Part shown: in pieces, positions 45,016-57,300 of the stretch
Numbering within the stretch: position 1 is the first letter of the stretch
Layout: each line of letters starts with the position of its first letter
DNA from: Branchiostoma lanceolatum
Taxonomy: Eukaryota; Chordata; Leptocardii; Amphioxiformes; Branchiostomatidae
Direction: 5' to 3'
NCBI RefSeq assembly: GCF_035083965.1
Contig: NC_089740.1
Span: 15,843,552-15,907,551, forward strand
DNA length: 64,000 nt
Program-made: the position numbers and the translations under genes
Notes under the pieces: model-generated
What the model was told of the DNA's origin: nothing
Seen by the model: only the letters and a program-made list of their open reading frames with translations
Databases searched by the model: none

Positions 45016-46994
45016 CCCATGCAGGCTCCAGCAGAACTGCAGTCTCTAGAGACCTCCCTGCAGTTTTGCAGAACTGCAGTCCTGTGAACAGGTCCAGAAC
45101 TGAACCTACCGATGCAGTAAAATGCCCATAATTTATCACTATTGATCGAATATTATTGATTATAGGCTATTTATTGATAGTTATGGATTGAGGACTACTG
45201 ATTGATAATGGATAACCGTTCCATGAACTTCAGGTGAATATATGGAACCACAAAACAGCTTTAGCTTGATTTATAAACCCCACCTACACTGCAGTACACG
45301 TGAATGCTTGGTGTACAATAGACCTATAGGAATACATAGTTACTGTATATTCTATATGGTTAAATCTATACCATGTATATTCTGTATACAATAAATCTAT
45401 TAAGTATCCTGGACCCACCGAACCCTTTTCCCAGGAATGTGACAAAACTGCCACAAATGGGACCAGTCTTGTCCGTACCCACCCGTATATGTAACATGTA
45501 CTGCCAGGGCCCACCCCTGTATGTAACATGTACTGCCAGGGCCCACCTGTGACTGTAAACCCTTATCAGCAACAAATTGCAGTACTGACAATGCCTTTTA
45601 TAATCACCCCCACTTGTGGTCAGTTTGGAACGGTCCTGACCCACTTATTGCTGCTAGAACAAACCAAGTGTTTGGCTATTCAGGGGTGAACAGATTAACA
45701 GGAACAGAGAAAGAAACTTAACAGTTACTTGCCCAGCTCTTTGGTATTACAAACAGATGAAGTTGTTGAGACAAAAAACAAAATTTGGATGTTTGAATGA
45801 TTCTCTAACAAAACGTCCCACCGTGACCTGCACCGAGGTTTGTAAGTTTGCACCAGAAAAAAGGAGAATTATTTTTTCAGGAAAGTTTTAAACTTGTCCC
45901 TTCCAGAGTTTTGTATTTTTTCTTGTGTCTCTACTTAGGAAAATCTGACTTTGTCAAGCCATATAATGTATTGTAGTTTTCAGGTTACGGGTAGAAATTC
46001 TTTGTGTACGTTTCAAGTGATGTACTTTTATTATTGTCCTTTTATAGTTTCTAGAATTTTAACCACTTTGCAAATCGTCCATTTTTCAGATTGGCCATGT
46101 TGGTAGTAATAGTTTTTATGCTATAATTTGAGCTGCAAAACTTGTACTTAGTAAGTGTTACCATGGCAGATTCAGTAAAGATTGTAAGGAAAATACAAAA
46201 TGCCAGAATCATCTGCATTGATGTCTGTTATAATTATGTACATGTTTTTTGCCAGGCTAGTGTATTTTGCCAGGCTAGAGTATTTTGCCAGGCTATTTCC
46301 GTTAATGTAAGTTACGAACTGTACACAGAGTCTAAATACTTTGCTAAATGTTCTTATAATGTGCTTTTTGTCTCTATTTATTGATAATGCCAACAGATAT
46401 TTTATAACTATTGTTTTCCAATGTTAATGATTTATCATTATGGTGTCAAAGGTGCTTTCTTTCCTTGGTTGATTCATTCATTTCTTCCTTCTATTCTACA
46501 TTTGTCCTTAATCATTTGTCCTTGAAAATGTCTACCTACATTCTGCAGAAAGAAAATTGCAAATTTACAGACAGATTTTGCTAGGACTTAAATAGAACCA
46601 CACAAGCTTCTACTTTGTGAGAATCTGATAATTTTTGAGCATTAAAAGTTGGAAGTTTACAAACTGCAAGTAAGAATATAGGGCTGCTGTGAACTGTTGC
46701 CGAGTTACTGAAATAATGTTATAAGCAGAGCTTCAAAGCCTATTTTTGTGGTTGTCTGTGGCCATTGCAATTGTTCACTACACATTGTAGAAAAAAAGTA
46801 ATTTTATAGAAAAACAGGATTTCTGACGTACTTGCACATTACAGGGAAGTATTTTTAGCTCAGTTTGCGAATCATCTTTCAGAACCTTCAGTGGTAGTGA
46901 AGTTTGTAATTGTTGTATGTTCCAACCAAAAGTGGAAATAGATTTTATGAATGTTACAGGTTTAGTGTTGTACATGTCATTGTTTCCTTCATTA

Positions 46995-47290
46995 GGCAAT
47001 GCTGTTTAATTATATGGATGACATCTGTACGTGCATCAAGTTTTGACCATTCCCCAAAAAAGTTTCTACCTTAATGCAAATCGTGCAAAGCAGATAAAAG
47101 ATGAGCAAAGATATGCCTTGAATTGCAAAAGGATTCGGAAACGGACACTAATGTCATAGAATGTCAAAGTCAAAGAAGAAGATGTGAAAAAAAAATGTCG
47201 TATCCATTGTTTGATATAGTGTACCATTCCCTGTGTGTTAAGTCATTTGTTCCAGATCACATAAATTTTATAATGAAGACAATTTTTTAT
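46995..47290 (+). repeat. Diverged dispersed repeat, copy 2
   Basis: Partner of 1156-1440 (see there). The same blocks appear in the same order and orientation with small indels, including GTCATAGAATGTCAAA and AGAAGAAGATGTGAAA. Confidence 0.6.
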
Positions 47291-48179
47291 TTTTTTATTC
47301 ACATGCTCGCATCAGTTTTGGGGTTCCCAGAGGATGTCACCATATGATGAAAACAACATGGCCTTACTGTAAAGACTAAAATGAAAGACGTTAGACTGTT
47401 TCCTAACGTAGAGGTCATTTTGTAGAAATTATTTCTGGTCGCTCCCTCTTTTAATGGGTCTTTAATATTTCAGGCCATGCCAATAACATTTGCCTGTGCC
47501 ATATGAATTGGGAGGTTCTTCCAAAATGTAGCAGTGCAGCGGCGCCGCCTATTAACAGTAATGTGAACTGCAACCTGGCAGCCACAAGGAAAGCCCCGCG
47601 GCCCTGTCAGGTTTCTGATAGAGCAAGGAGGTTATGTCTATATAACCTCCTTGGATAGAGTAAATGCCACATATTTTCTCAACACTTGGAAGATACGTTC
47701 GGGTGTACATTTAGACCTTTACACACAGGGCTAGGTATGTATTAGTAAGGTGAAAACTCTTCTCCAAAAATTAACTAAAAAAGTTGTTCAGTATCTATGA
47801 ATAAGGCCAGTCCCACTTGTGACGATGTCAGTGGCGTTCCACTATTAGAGAATAATGAACTCGCTGCTTTGTAGCCCGCAGGCTTTCTTCCCAACTCGCA
47901 TATTCTTTACTTCATCTTAATATATTCTATTTAATATCAGTGTAACGTCCACGCTTATGTATAGCAACAGTAGGGTCGATTGCATGTAGAGCCAAAGTAT
48001 TAAAGCACTTTAATCTAAATTCTAGTTTTAATCCCCAGTCAAGAGTGACACAGTACGTTGATTTGAAGCGTGCATGATCTAGTGATATTCCTCTGGGTTT
48101 TAGGCTAATTTTTCCCGCTTTAATAATTTCTGACACGAAGTTATCCCCCTCCCGGATAGGTCCTTACTGCTCACACACT

Positions 48180-48315
48180 ACTACTTCTCGGCATTCCCTT
48201 GCATGGATCCCGCCAAATCCCCGTCCCAGCGGACCAATCAGCGGGCGCGCTGCGGGTCACGTGAGGAGAAGTTGACCTACGTGATCAGCAACCTTCGATG
48301 TTGGCCGTGTCCAGA
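48180..48315 (+). promoter_or_regulatory. GC-rich promoter region of the CECR2-BCL9 gene
   Basis: A CpG-containing stretch carries CCAAT (GGACCAATCAGCG near 48230) and a CACGTG E-box-like TCACGTGAGG near 48257, just before the first ATGs at 48316 and 48381. It has no TATA box. This is a TATA-less housekeeping-type promoter by appearance. Confidence 0.45.
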
Positions 48316-48363
48316 ATGGCGGAAACCTCGGCCCAGCGCGATTCTTTCTCGTTCCTGTCGTGA
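48316..48363 (+). CDS. Short upstream open reading frame
   Basis: A 15-codon frame starts ATGGCGGAAACC in a good initiation context and ends TGA at 48361-48363, 17 bases before the inferred main start at 48381. If the transcript starts upstream of it, it should dampen translation of the main frame or require reinitiation. Coding status is inferred. Confidence 0.45.
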   Translation: MAETSAQRDSFSFLS

Positions 48364-48380
48364 GCCAGCCGCGCCAGAGG

Positions 48381-51300
48381 ATGCCGAGGGCCCGCAAGAA
48401 TGCAGGTGAGCGTGCGGAGGCGGCGTGTGGGCGGGCGGGGTGGCGCTGCGGCCCGCCGAGCCGGGGAGGGGGAGGGGTGGAGGGAGGGAGGGTGCCATGT
48501 TGGTCAGCTCAGACGGCTGCATGCTTGCCTGGGATCGGCGCTGGGAGGGAGAAGCCGGCCTGTTTACGCGATCGCGACATGTGGGGGGTAAACAGGCCCT
48601 ACACGCTACAAACCACGCAAACATCGCGCCTCCAGCCGGCTATTAACGGCCTCAAACCCGCCGGAATCTCTGCCCAGATCGGCAGGGTGTGTAGCCCCGC
48701 CGCCTCTGTTTACTACAGCTTGAACCTTCTCTATAGATATGCAGACGCCCCCCTTCCCCATTCACACACGCACCCCTCCCCTTTTCATCTTTACACACAC
48801 TTCTCTTGCGCATTCACACACACACACACAGACCATGTAGGACTAGTAACACACTCCGTTCTGTTCACGATCCGCCTGAATGACAGTTTGCACGCTAACT
48901 GGTTTGTTTGTATATCTATGTGTGTATCTCTGATCTGATGGGAATTTTGGTTGTTTTGTTTTCATTTGAAGCAACTTTCTCCAACTGGAGTCTGCATTTT
49001 TCCACTCCTTCACATGGACAAGGAGGTTAGAGTCTCGAAATGAGCTGAACAATGTTGACATTGCAACCATGCAATTCAAATTAACTTTGTCTTTTTTTCA
49101 AGTATACATACAAGCACATGCCCCCCTCCCCCCAAGCTGTTTGTATTTATTGTTTACTTGTTTGGTTTTAGGGCTGCATCTGACTTTTAGTGAAACGTTG
49201 TTGTTCAGGTCGCGTGGAAGATTTCACGTTCATGATACTGTTTCCGTGGAACGTTTGCGGTGGTTGCATTTTCACGTTTTTCCTTCTTGATCTCTTCCCA
49301 CGAAGTCGTTACTCTGAGTATGTGTTGATGTAGGTTAGAGTCCAGGTAATGTGATACGCAAGGCAACAGTTACTCAAGCAACTGGATAAAATTTGGAAGA
49401 CATATCCAAATTTCATCTATTAGCATGAGTAACTGTTGTTACCTTGGATGCTTTGAATAGGTGTTTTTGAATGCTCCAGTACGGTACTATAGAATTGTTT
49501 AAACTGCGAAATAAAACCATTACATTTAATGTACACTGATAGTGATAGATACTGAGAGAAGGCATGTCGCTGCAGGGTTGTTAACACTTGAACCAAAGCA
49601 CGGAGGTGAACCCTAACTCCTATCCAGTAGTAAGGTGACTCTGAAACATGCTGGTTGATATCTCCTGAAATGTGGGAAATCCAAACTTCCCCTTGAAAGA
49701 AGATGAGATCACAAAAGTTGTATTGTGAGACTGAAGGTTCAGGTACTTGCAGAAAGTTTGAGCAAGTGAAATTTCTGGTAACTTACGTAGATAAAACATT
49801 GAAGGTAACAAATAGAAAAAGTAAACGGGTCTCAAGCTGTCATCTTGGCTGTTGGGCAGAGTTTGAGTTTATTCAGATCCACAATTGGCTACATTACAGC
49901 TACAGTTAGTGTTCGGTACACAGAAGTGGTCACCTGAGTCAACTCCTACCTTGGGAGCCCGACCTGCTAGGTCCCGACCTGCCTGGTCCCGACCTGCCTG
50001 GTCCCGACCTGCTAGGTCCCGACCTGCTAGGTCCCGACCTGCTTGGTCCCGACCTGCCTGGTCCCGACCTGCCTGGTCCCGACCTGCTAGGTCCCGACCT
50101 GCCTGGTCCCGACCTGCTTGGTCCCGACCTGCCTGGTCCCGACCTGCCTGGTCCCGACCTGCTTGGTCCCGACCTGCCTGGTCCCGACCTGCTTGGTCCC
50201 GACCTGCCTGGTCCCGACCTGCTAGGTCCCGACCTGCCTGGTCCCGACCTGCTAGGTCCCGACCTGCTAGGTCCCGACCTGCTAGGTCCCGACCTGCCTG
50301 GTCCCGACCTGCTTGGTCCCGGCCTGCTTGGTCCCGACCTGCTTGGTCCCGACCTGCTTGGTCCCGACCTGCCTGGTCCCGACCTGCTAGGTCCCGACCT
50401 GCCTGGTCCCGACCTGCTAGGTCCCGACCTGCTAGGTCCCGACCTGCTAGGTCCCGACCTGCCTGGTCCCGACCTGCTTGGTCCCGGCCTGCTTGGTCCC
50501 GACCTGCTTGGTCCCGGCCTGCTTGGTCCCGACCTGCTTGGTCCCGGCCTGCTTGGTCCCGACCTGCTTGGTCCCGACCTGCTTGGTCCCGGCCTGCTTG
50601 GTCCCGGCCCCGGCAGAGGATCTGTTCGGCAGCCAGGCAGGTCTTCCCGAGGTCCTAGACCCGAAACACACTGGGAAAATTTTCTGGATGTATATATATG
50701 GCCTCCGTCGGTCAGTATTCACCATGGTAAAATCCTAATTCACAACAGCCCTACAGCATTGACTATGGCTAAACAGCCCTATACGAGAATGGCAGTCTCT
50801 GCCACAAAAATCACATCTGTAAGCTGACTCAGTTCTGTTGCAAAGCTCTTTTCTGTGGATCCGCTTTTCTTCTGCGCTGTGCATCAGTCTGGCTTCTCCT
50901 GATTTGAGCTGTCTGGACAGTGTGCATCTCCACCTGGATGTATGACAACGACATAGTCTTTGACGTACGCCAACTTTTTTCCTGGGCGTTAATCGGCCCC
51001 ATGCATTGTACAACAGGCATTCTTACGGCCCGTACGAGACTCGCGGGGCCGAATCGCACCCAGGGAAAAGGCTACGTATGTCAGAGACGTACTTTGTTGT
51101 CGCACGCCCAGAAAATTTTCCCAATGTGTATCAGATCCTAGATTAGCATTAGTCGGGATATGTCCCCCATCTGTTTTTCTGGTATTTCTCTCTAGAAGGC
51201 AGAAGTCATACTTTTTTAAGAATTTGTTCCAATAATTATATAAAGAAGTTAGTTTTTGACAAACATTTAAGCATTACATGCATTAAGCAAGAAGTTAGTT

Positions 51301-54300
51301 TGATTGAATCTTTATTTATTCATAAGGCTGCCTACCGTAAATCCAGTTCATTTTTCAGCGGGTTTATTTATACTTAAATCATGCAGCTTAAAGTTAAATG
51401 TGTAGTCTATGAGCAGAGGTGGTATATTTCATGTAAACTGTCTCGTTTGATAACTGAGGTTCTGAAATCCGTTTTGCTCTGTAGTGTGAGAACAATGTCA
51501 GCTACTTTAATTTCAACTTTTGCTCTCAAGATGTTGATATGCCTCAGAAAACTAATGTTGTGTGGTGGTACATTCTTGTGGATAGATAAGGAATGTTCTT
51601 TTTTTCTAAGATTGAGGTTGAAGTGATCCTACAAATACAGTTTAACAATGTTAAATTAAAATGCACCAGGACACTGAAATCTTAAATTCAGGGACACCGA
51701 AATCTTAAATACAGGGACACCGAAATCTTTAATACAGGGACACTGAAATCTTTAATACAGGGACACCGAAATCTTAAATACAGGGACACCGAAATCTTAA
51801 ATACAGGGCTCCAAATTCTTCAAACACACCCAGTATTTCGAGCCCTGTAACATCATAGTATACTCATACAGATGTACATTGTAATACTGTACATACACAT
51901 ATACTAAACGCAGAACTAGAAGTACAATATTTACAACACATTCTTACATTAATCGTTCAAATTTGTATCACTCCGATACAAGACAAATTTCATGTCCCTT
52001 GCCAGCGTTCAACCAAAAGAAGGCTAGGCTAGGCAGGTTTTTGCAATGGTTGATCGGGTAAACAGAAACACAACTTTCATTTCCCTGGGCCTTTGACAAA
52101 CTTTGCTTGAAATTGTGGAACTTTTGCACATGTAACAATGTACAATAACATGGTTGACCCCTGTAACTTGTAAGGGCAATGAAAAGGAGTAGAATTTAGG
52201 AAATTTGGCATGAAAACGTCGAAAATGTTTTTCCCCATCTTTATGTAATAAGACCTTCTGGTTTCTTCAAGCGTGTTGGTTACCGTTAGGTTTGGTCAAA
52301 CCTTTTCTGGAATAACTAAGATTTCAACTGTTCATGGACAAAATGTCACACCCACATGGCGGGAAATGTCCAACATTACAAACACAAACATCTCACACAC
52401 AGCAAGCCCTGCGGGAGCCTGGGAGATCTATCTATCTATTTATTTTTATATAATGACTATCAGCACAGTTAGCCTGGTACCCAGACTGTTCAAGGCTGTA
52501 GTAACACGTGAACGTTCCCTTACAGAACCCGAGGTGCGGCAGGACCTGCGAGGAGCCTGGGAGCTAGTTGATCAGTACAGTTAGGCTGTTTAGTGCTGTA
52601 AAAACATGTGTTAGTCTGGTACCCAGACTGTTTAGGGCTGCAGTAACACACGTGCGTTCCCTTACAGAACCCGAGGTGCGGCAGGACCTGCGAGGAGCCT
52701 GGGAGCTAGTTGATCAGTACAGTTAGGCTGTTTAGTGCTGTAAAAACATGTGTTAGTCTGGTACCCAGACTGTTTAGGGCTGCAGTAACACACGTGTGTT
52801 CCCTTACAGAACCTGAGGTGCGGCAGGACCTGCGAGGAGCCTGGGAGCTAGTTGATCAGTACAGTTAGGCTGTTTAGTGCTGTAGAAACATGTGTTAGGC
52901 TGGTACCCAGACTGTTTAGGGCTGCAGTAACACACGTGTGTTCCCTTACAGAACCTGAGGTGCGGCAGGACCTGCGAGGAGCCTGGGAGCTAGTTGATCA
53001 GTACAGTTAGGCTGTTTAGTGCTGTAGAAACATGTGTTAGGCTGGTACCCAGACTGTTTAGGGCTGCAGTAACACGTGTGTGTTCCCTTACAGAACCTGA
53101 GGTGCGGCAGGACCTCCGCGGAGCCTGGGAGCTAGTCCAGGTCGCCCAGTTCCTCCGGCTGTTCAGATACAAGTTCGGATTTGCCGACATCAACACGCAG
53201 GTTTGTTTGTTGGTTTGTTTGTTTGTTTGTTTGTGTATGGCAGGTATTTTTGGTTCTGGTAACTTTGGAATTTTAGTGAGATTCTGAGCTACTGTAAATG
53301 CAGAAGTTCGCGGTGGTTTGATGTTTGCAGTTTTCGCGGCGACAGTTTCACCACGAACTTAAAACCACCACGAATATTTTTGTCCAACCTTATGGCTGCC
53401 GCAAACTTAAAACCACCGCGAACACTCCATTTTTGCCTTAGCGAGAAATGAAAACCACCAAACTTAAATAAATTTACAGTATGCTATTTTTCGATTACCT
53501 CAATAACTGTTGTACATGCCTACCCTGTGGACCCTGTCAACATAAAATGGCACATTCCATATGCACTGACTTGTTACAGGGAGAAAAAGGGATGATAGCC
53601 TTTAGTTTTACTGATATAAGAACAGGGTGTTCCTGCAGTTATGTTTTAATTGTGTTGTTAGCAGGGTTCACCTACATATGTAAGTGTTATTGTTAAGCAT
53701 TGATGTTATTAGGGGTGATGCTGATAGTCTTATACAGTAACTTGTTGTTTACAAACTGTTCACAGCTTTCTTTACTTTATCATGTTGTTTGCAATATCAT
53801 TGCTACCACCTACACATGTACTATTGAACCATCCTGAAATGTCACAGCATATCAATTCAGAGTTCTGGTTTAAAACCTGGTTACTCCACTCCTTCCCTTT
53901 AGTCACTGATAACAGACAGCGGATGCCGTCTGAAACGTCTGTTTCTGAATTCTATCCAGTTGCTTGAGTAACGGTCATATGGCATTGCTCACAATATTGG
54001 TAACGGTGTTGTTGACATTGTTGTTATTGTTGACATTGTTGTTATTGTTGTTCCAGCGGCTCGAGGCAGAGCTACGTCAGCGTGAAAGCGTCCCGATAGC
54101 GGACACACTCGCGCGACTGCTGCGATACCTCTTCACACGCACAGATATCAGGTGGGTCATAGGTCAGAGTTCATACTATACCTCTTCACGCCACGACATC
54201 AGGTGGGTCAAAGGTCAGAGCTCATGCGATTCTTTATCACATGCAACGATATCAGGTGAGAACATATGTAAGTCAGAGCTGCCCAGCTGATTATAGCGCT

Positions 54301-57300
54301 ATCGCGAACTCAACACCGCTGCAAACACCCCGTTTTCTCCTTACTGCAGACTAAATCACATGAACTTAGATATATTTACAGTGTCGTGAGATTGCAGAGG
54401 ACTTTAGAGGCTGTAAACAGTCATATTTGGACCTGTAGGCTGCAGATGTGGGTTTTATTAAACATGAAATTTCCATAAACACAGACATCAAGCAGATTAT
54501 GTCTGGCAGGGGATCATATGGGGGCCGTCACAAATGTTCATTTTCTCTCCCTTTAAGATGACAGTTTGTTATGCAACCTGCTTGGTTCTACCTATTATCT
54601 TGAAGTTAGCTTTTTGCAGTTACTAAGTTAGTGAAATTAATGGGTTAGTGAGAATTTTTGATTATTGATGTGATTTCTTAGAATTATTGCGAATGAGAGT
54701 TGCTATGTAACCAGTAGCATTATTCTAGTGTACATTTCGGCCAATCAGAAGGCTTATAGGAGTGCAGGTTTAACCAACCAGGGGGCCTGATACATGCAGT
54801 TTAACCAATGGGTGTCCTTGGAAGTTTAACCAATCAGGGGGCCTGATTTATCCAGGTTAACCAATGGGTGTGCTTGTTCCTCCAGGTTGGGCAGTTGGGA
54901 GGCTGATGTGAAGAGAGTTCTGTCGGAGACCGGCAGCCAATGGAAGCCCTTCGCTTCCGGGGCGCAATTCGCAGACATGGAGCCCTACCATCGGGTAGGT
55001 CCGCTGCACGGCTTATGTTGCTGTTGTTGTTGTTGAGTTTTATGTAGATCCACAATTAGCCTCATAAGAGGCTACTCTTCCTGTGGTCTTCACATTTATA
55101 TTTACACATTACAATTAAAATATACAAAGGTATACAAAGTGGCAGTAGGGCACAAAATTAACATAGTTACAGTCCAGTACTTTACTGATTGTTGGCCATT
55201 GTTGTTATTGTCACTGACAAGCCGTGCCATGATGTGGTTTTCTTAGCAAACTAATATTAATTAGAGGTTGACCTCATGCTGATGAGCTGGTCCCCAGTTT
55301 TAATCATCAGTCTGGCAGGCAAATTAATGTCGGTAAGAAGGGACATGGCACTGCTGAGCCAGTCCACCTTGTAATTTATTCATTACAGACATGGGAAATA
55401 AAACAATGTCGTTAAAAAGTGACATGGTACTGCCAAGCCGTTCCCCGGATGTAACATATTCATTACAAATGTAGTCTCGGTTCCTGGCAAACTGATACTG
55501 ATAAGCAGCTGACATGGCACTGCCGAGTCGGTCCCCTTGTGATATATATTCATGGAAAAGTCTGAGACGGGAAATGAAACTGCTGACATCAGCGCAGCGC
55601 CGAGTCTACAGCTCACGGCAGGCACAGGGTTACAGCCCTCCGGCAGCCGATATCGCTGCGTATCTCTGATATTTCTGCGTATGGGACAGGTTTCTGGGTA
55701 AGAATGGTATTTCTGCGTATGGGGCAAGTTTCTGGGTTTGAGTGATATTTCTGTGTATGGGACAAGTTTCTGGGTATGAGTGATATTTCTGCGTATGCGA
55801 GAAGTTTCCAGGTACGTATAGATACGAAAGATATTTCTGCGTATGGAACTAGTTTCTGGGTATGACAGATATTTCTGTGTATGGAACAGGCTTTTTGGGT
55901 TTGAGAGATATTTCAGCATTGACAGACATTTCAGGGTACAGGACACATTCTTTAGTATAAGAGACAGATTCAGTATGATAGTGTTTATCAGTATGACAGT
56001 AGCACAGTTCCAGTGTGATAACAGCACGTGTTGTTTTGTGCAGCTGGTGTTCCTGAAGGGTGTGTAGAACAGTATGACAGTAGGACAGTTCCAGTGTGAT
56101 AACAGGACGTGTTGTTTTATGCAGCTGGTGTTCCTGAAGGGTGTGTAGAACAGTATGACAGTAGGACAGTTCCAGTGTGATAACAGCACATGTTGTTTTG
56201 TGCAGCTGGTGTTCCTGAAGGGCGTTGCGGACCACGTGTTCGAGGAGAAGGTCGAGGAGTTGTCGGAGTATCTGGATGACACGTACGACCCAGAAGACAT
56301 GGTGAGCACTTTCACTTGTTCCTCAAGACGTGGTGAGCACTTTCACTTGTTCCTCAAGACATGGTGAGGACTGACCGTTGTTTGTAGAGTTGTTAAGACT
56401 GCAGTATGTGCAGTAATCACATGTTGTTATTTACCTGTTGTTATTTACCTGTTGTTGTTACTGACCTGTTATTGTTGTCTGCCCGCCCAGCGAGCCGTTC
56501 CCATTGGCCAGGACAGTCTGAAGAACACCTACTGGTACTTTGATGGTGAGTCCTCCTGGAGTCGAGCTTGTAGATGACTTACTAGGAGATTAAGACTTGG
56601 TGCTTCTAGGATGGTGGCATGTTTTATCTGGGCAACATTGTAGCACCTCCAAGTAGAAAACATACATTTTAGTGTGCATGCACAACAGCTTTCATTTTTA
56701 TTAGGTTATTTTAGTGCAATCTACAATTCTATGCAAAGTACCCTGATGTTCTGTAGTCTTACTTTGTCCTATCAAGGTCATCTAAATGTTAAACTCTGTC
56801 CCCTTTAGGTCATGTGCAACCTAAATTTTGACCTCTGACCCCTATAGCCCATTTGTACATACCTGCTCTGTAACCTAAGAGATAACTCACACATCAAGGA
56901 AACAATAAAGAAGGCCAATAGGGTAGCAGCTGCATGTAAATCTACACTATACCATCATGACAACTTCAACCGGTTCGAGTATGGAGACACGTTATGGAAA
57001 AGTATAATCACACCGAGTATTAATTACGGATGTGCTACATGGGCCCCCTCTTCACTAAATGACACTAGAAAAATACAAAGTATACAATATCAGTTCGGGA
57101 AGTTCCTTTTCAAGGCCCCAAATGGAACATCTAAAACGGCCATTATGGGAGAGCTAGGATGGCTTCCAATAAACAAACTACAGGACAAGTTAAGACTCAA
57201 ATTTTATGATAGGATACTCAGGATGGAAAACCATAGATGGCCAAAAATGATCCTTGCACAAATATTTGAATTAAGCAGACTAGGTAAGAAGATCCCTTGG

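Larger units (their letters stand above)
45016..48315. other. 3' flank of the Roco gene and intergenic region
   Basis: No coding exon seen. An AATAAA at 45390-45395 is a candidate polyadenylation signal. Sequence from 46250 has three GCCAGGCTA-GTATTTT units. The repeat at 46995-47290 pairs with 1156-1440. A 12-base hairpin (CAAGGAGGTTAT) lies at about 47623-47655. GC content rises after 48180 toward the next gene. Confidence 0.4.

Noticed and set aside
49885..50658. 257-codon plus-strand frame of SRPAW repeats
   Set aside because: It is a 15-base minisatellite; all frames stay open, so frame length carries no coding signal.
52273..52584. Plus-strand frame reading TEPEVRQDLRGAWELV
   Set aside because: It belongs to a truncated copy of CECR2-like exon 2; the frame soon meets a stop and the full exon is at 53094.
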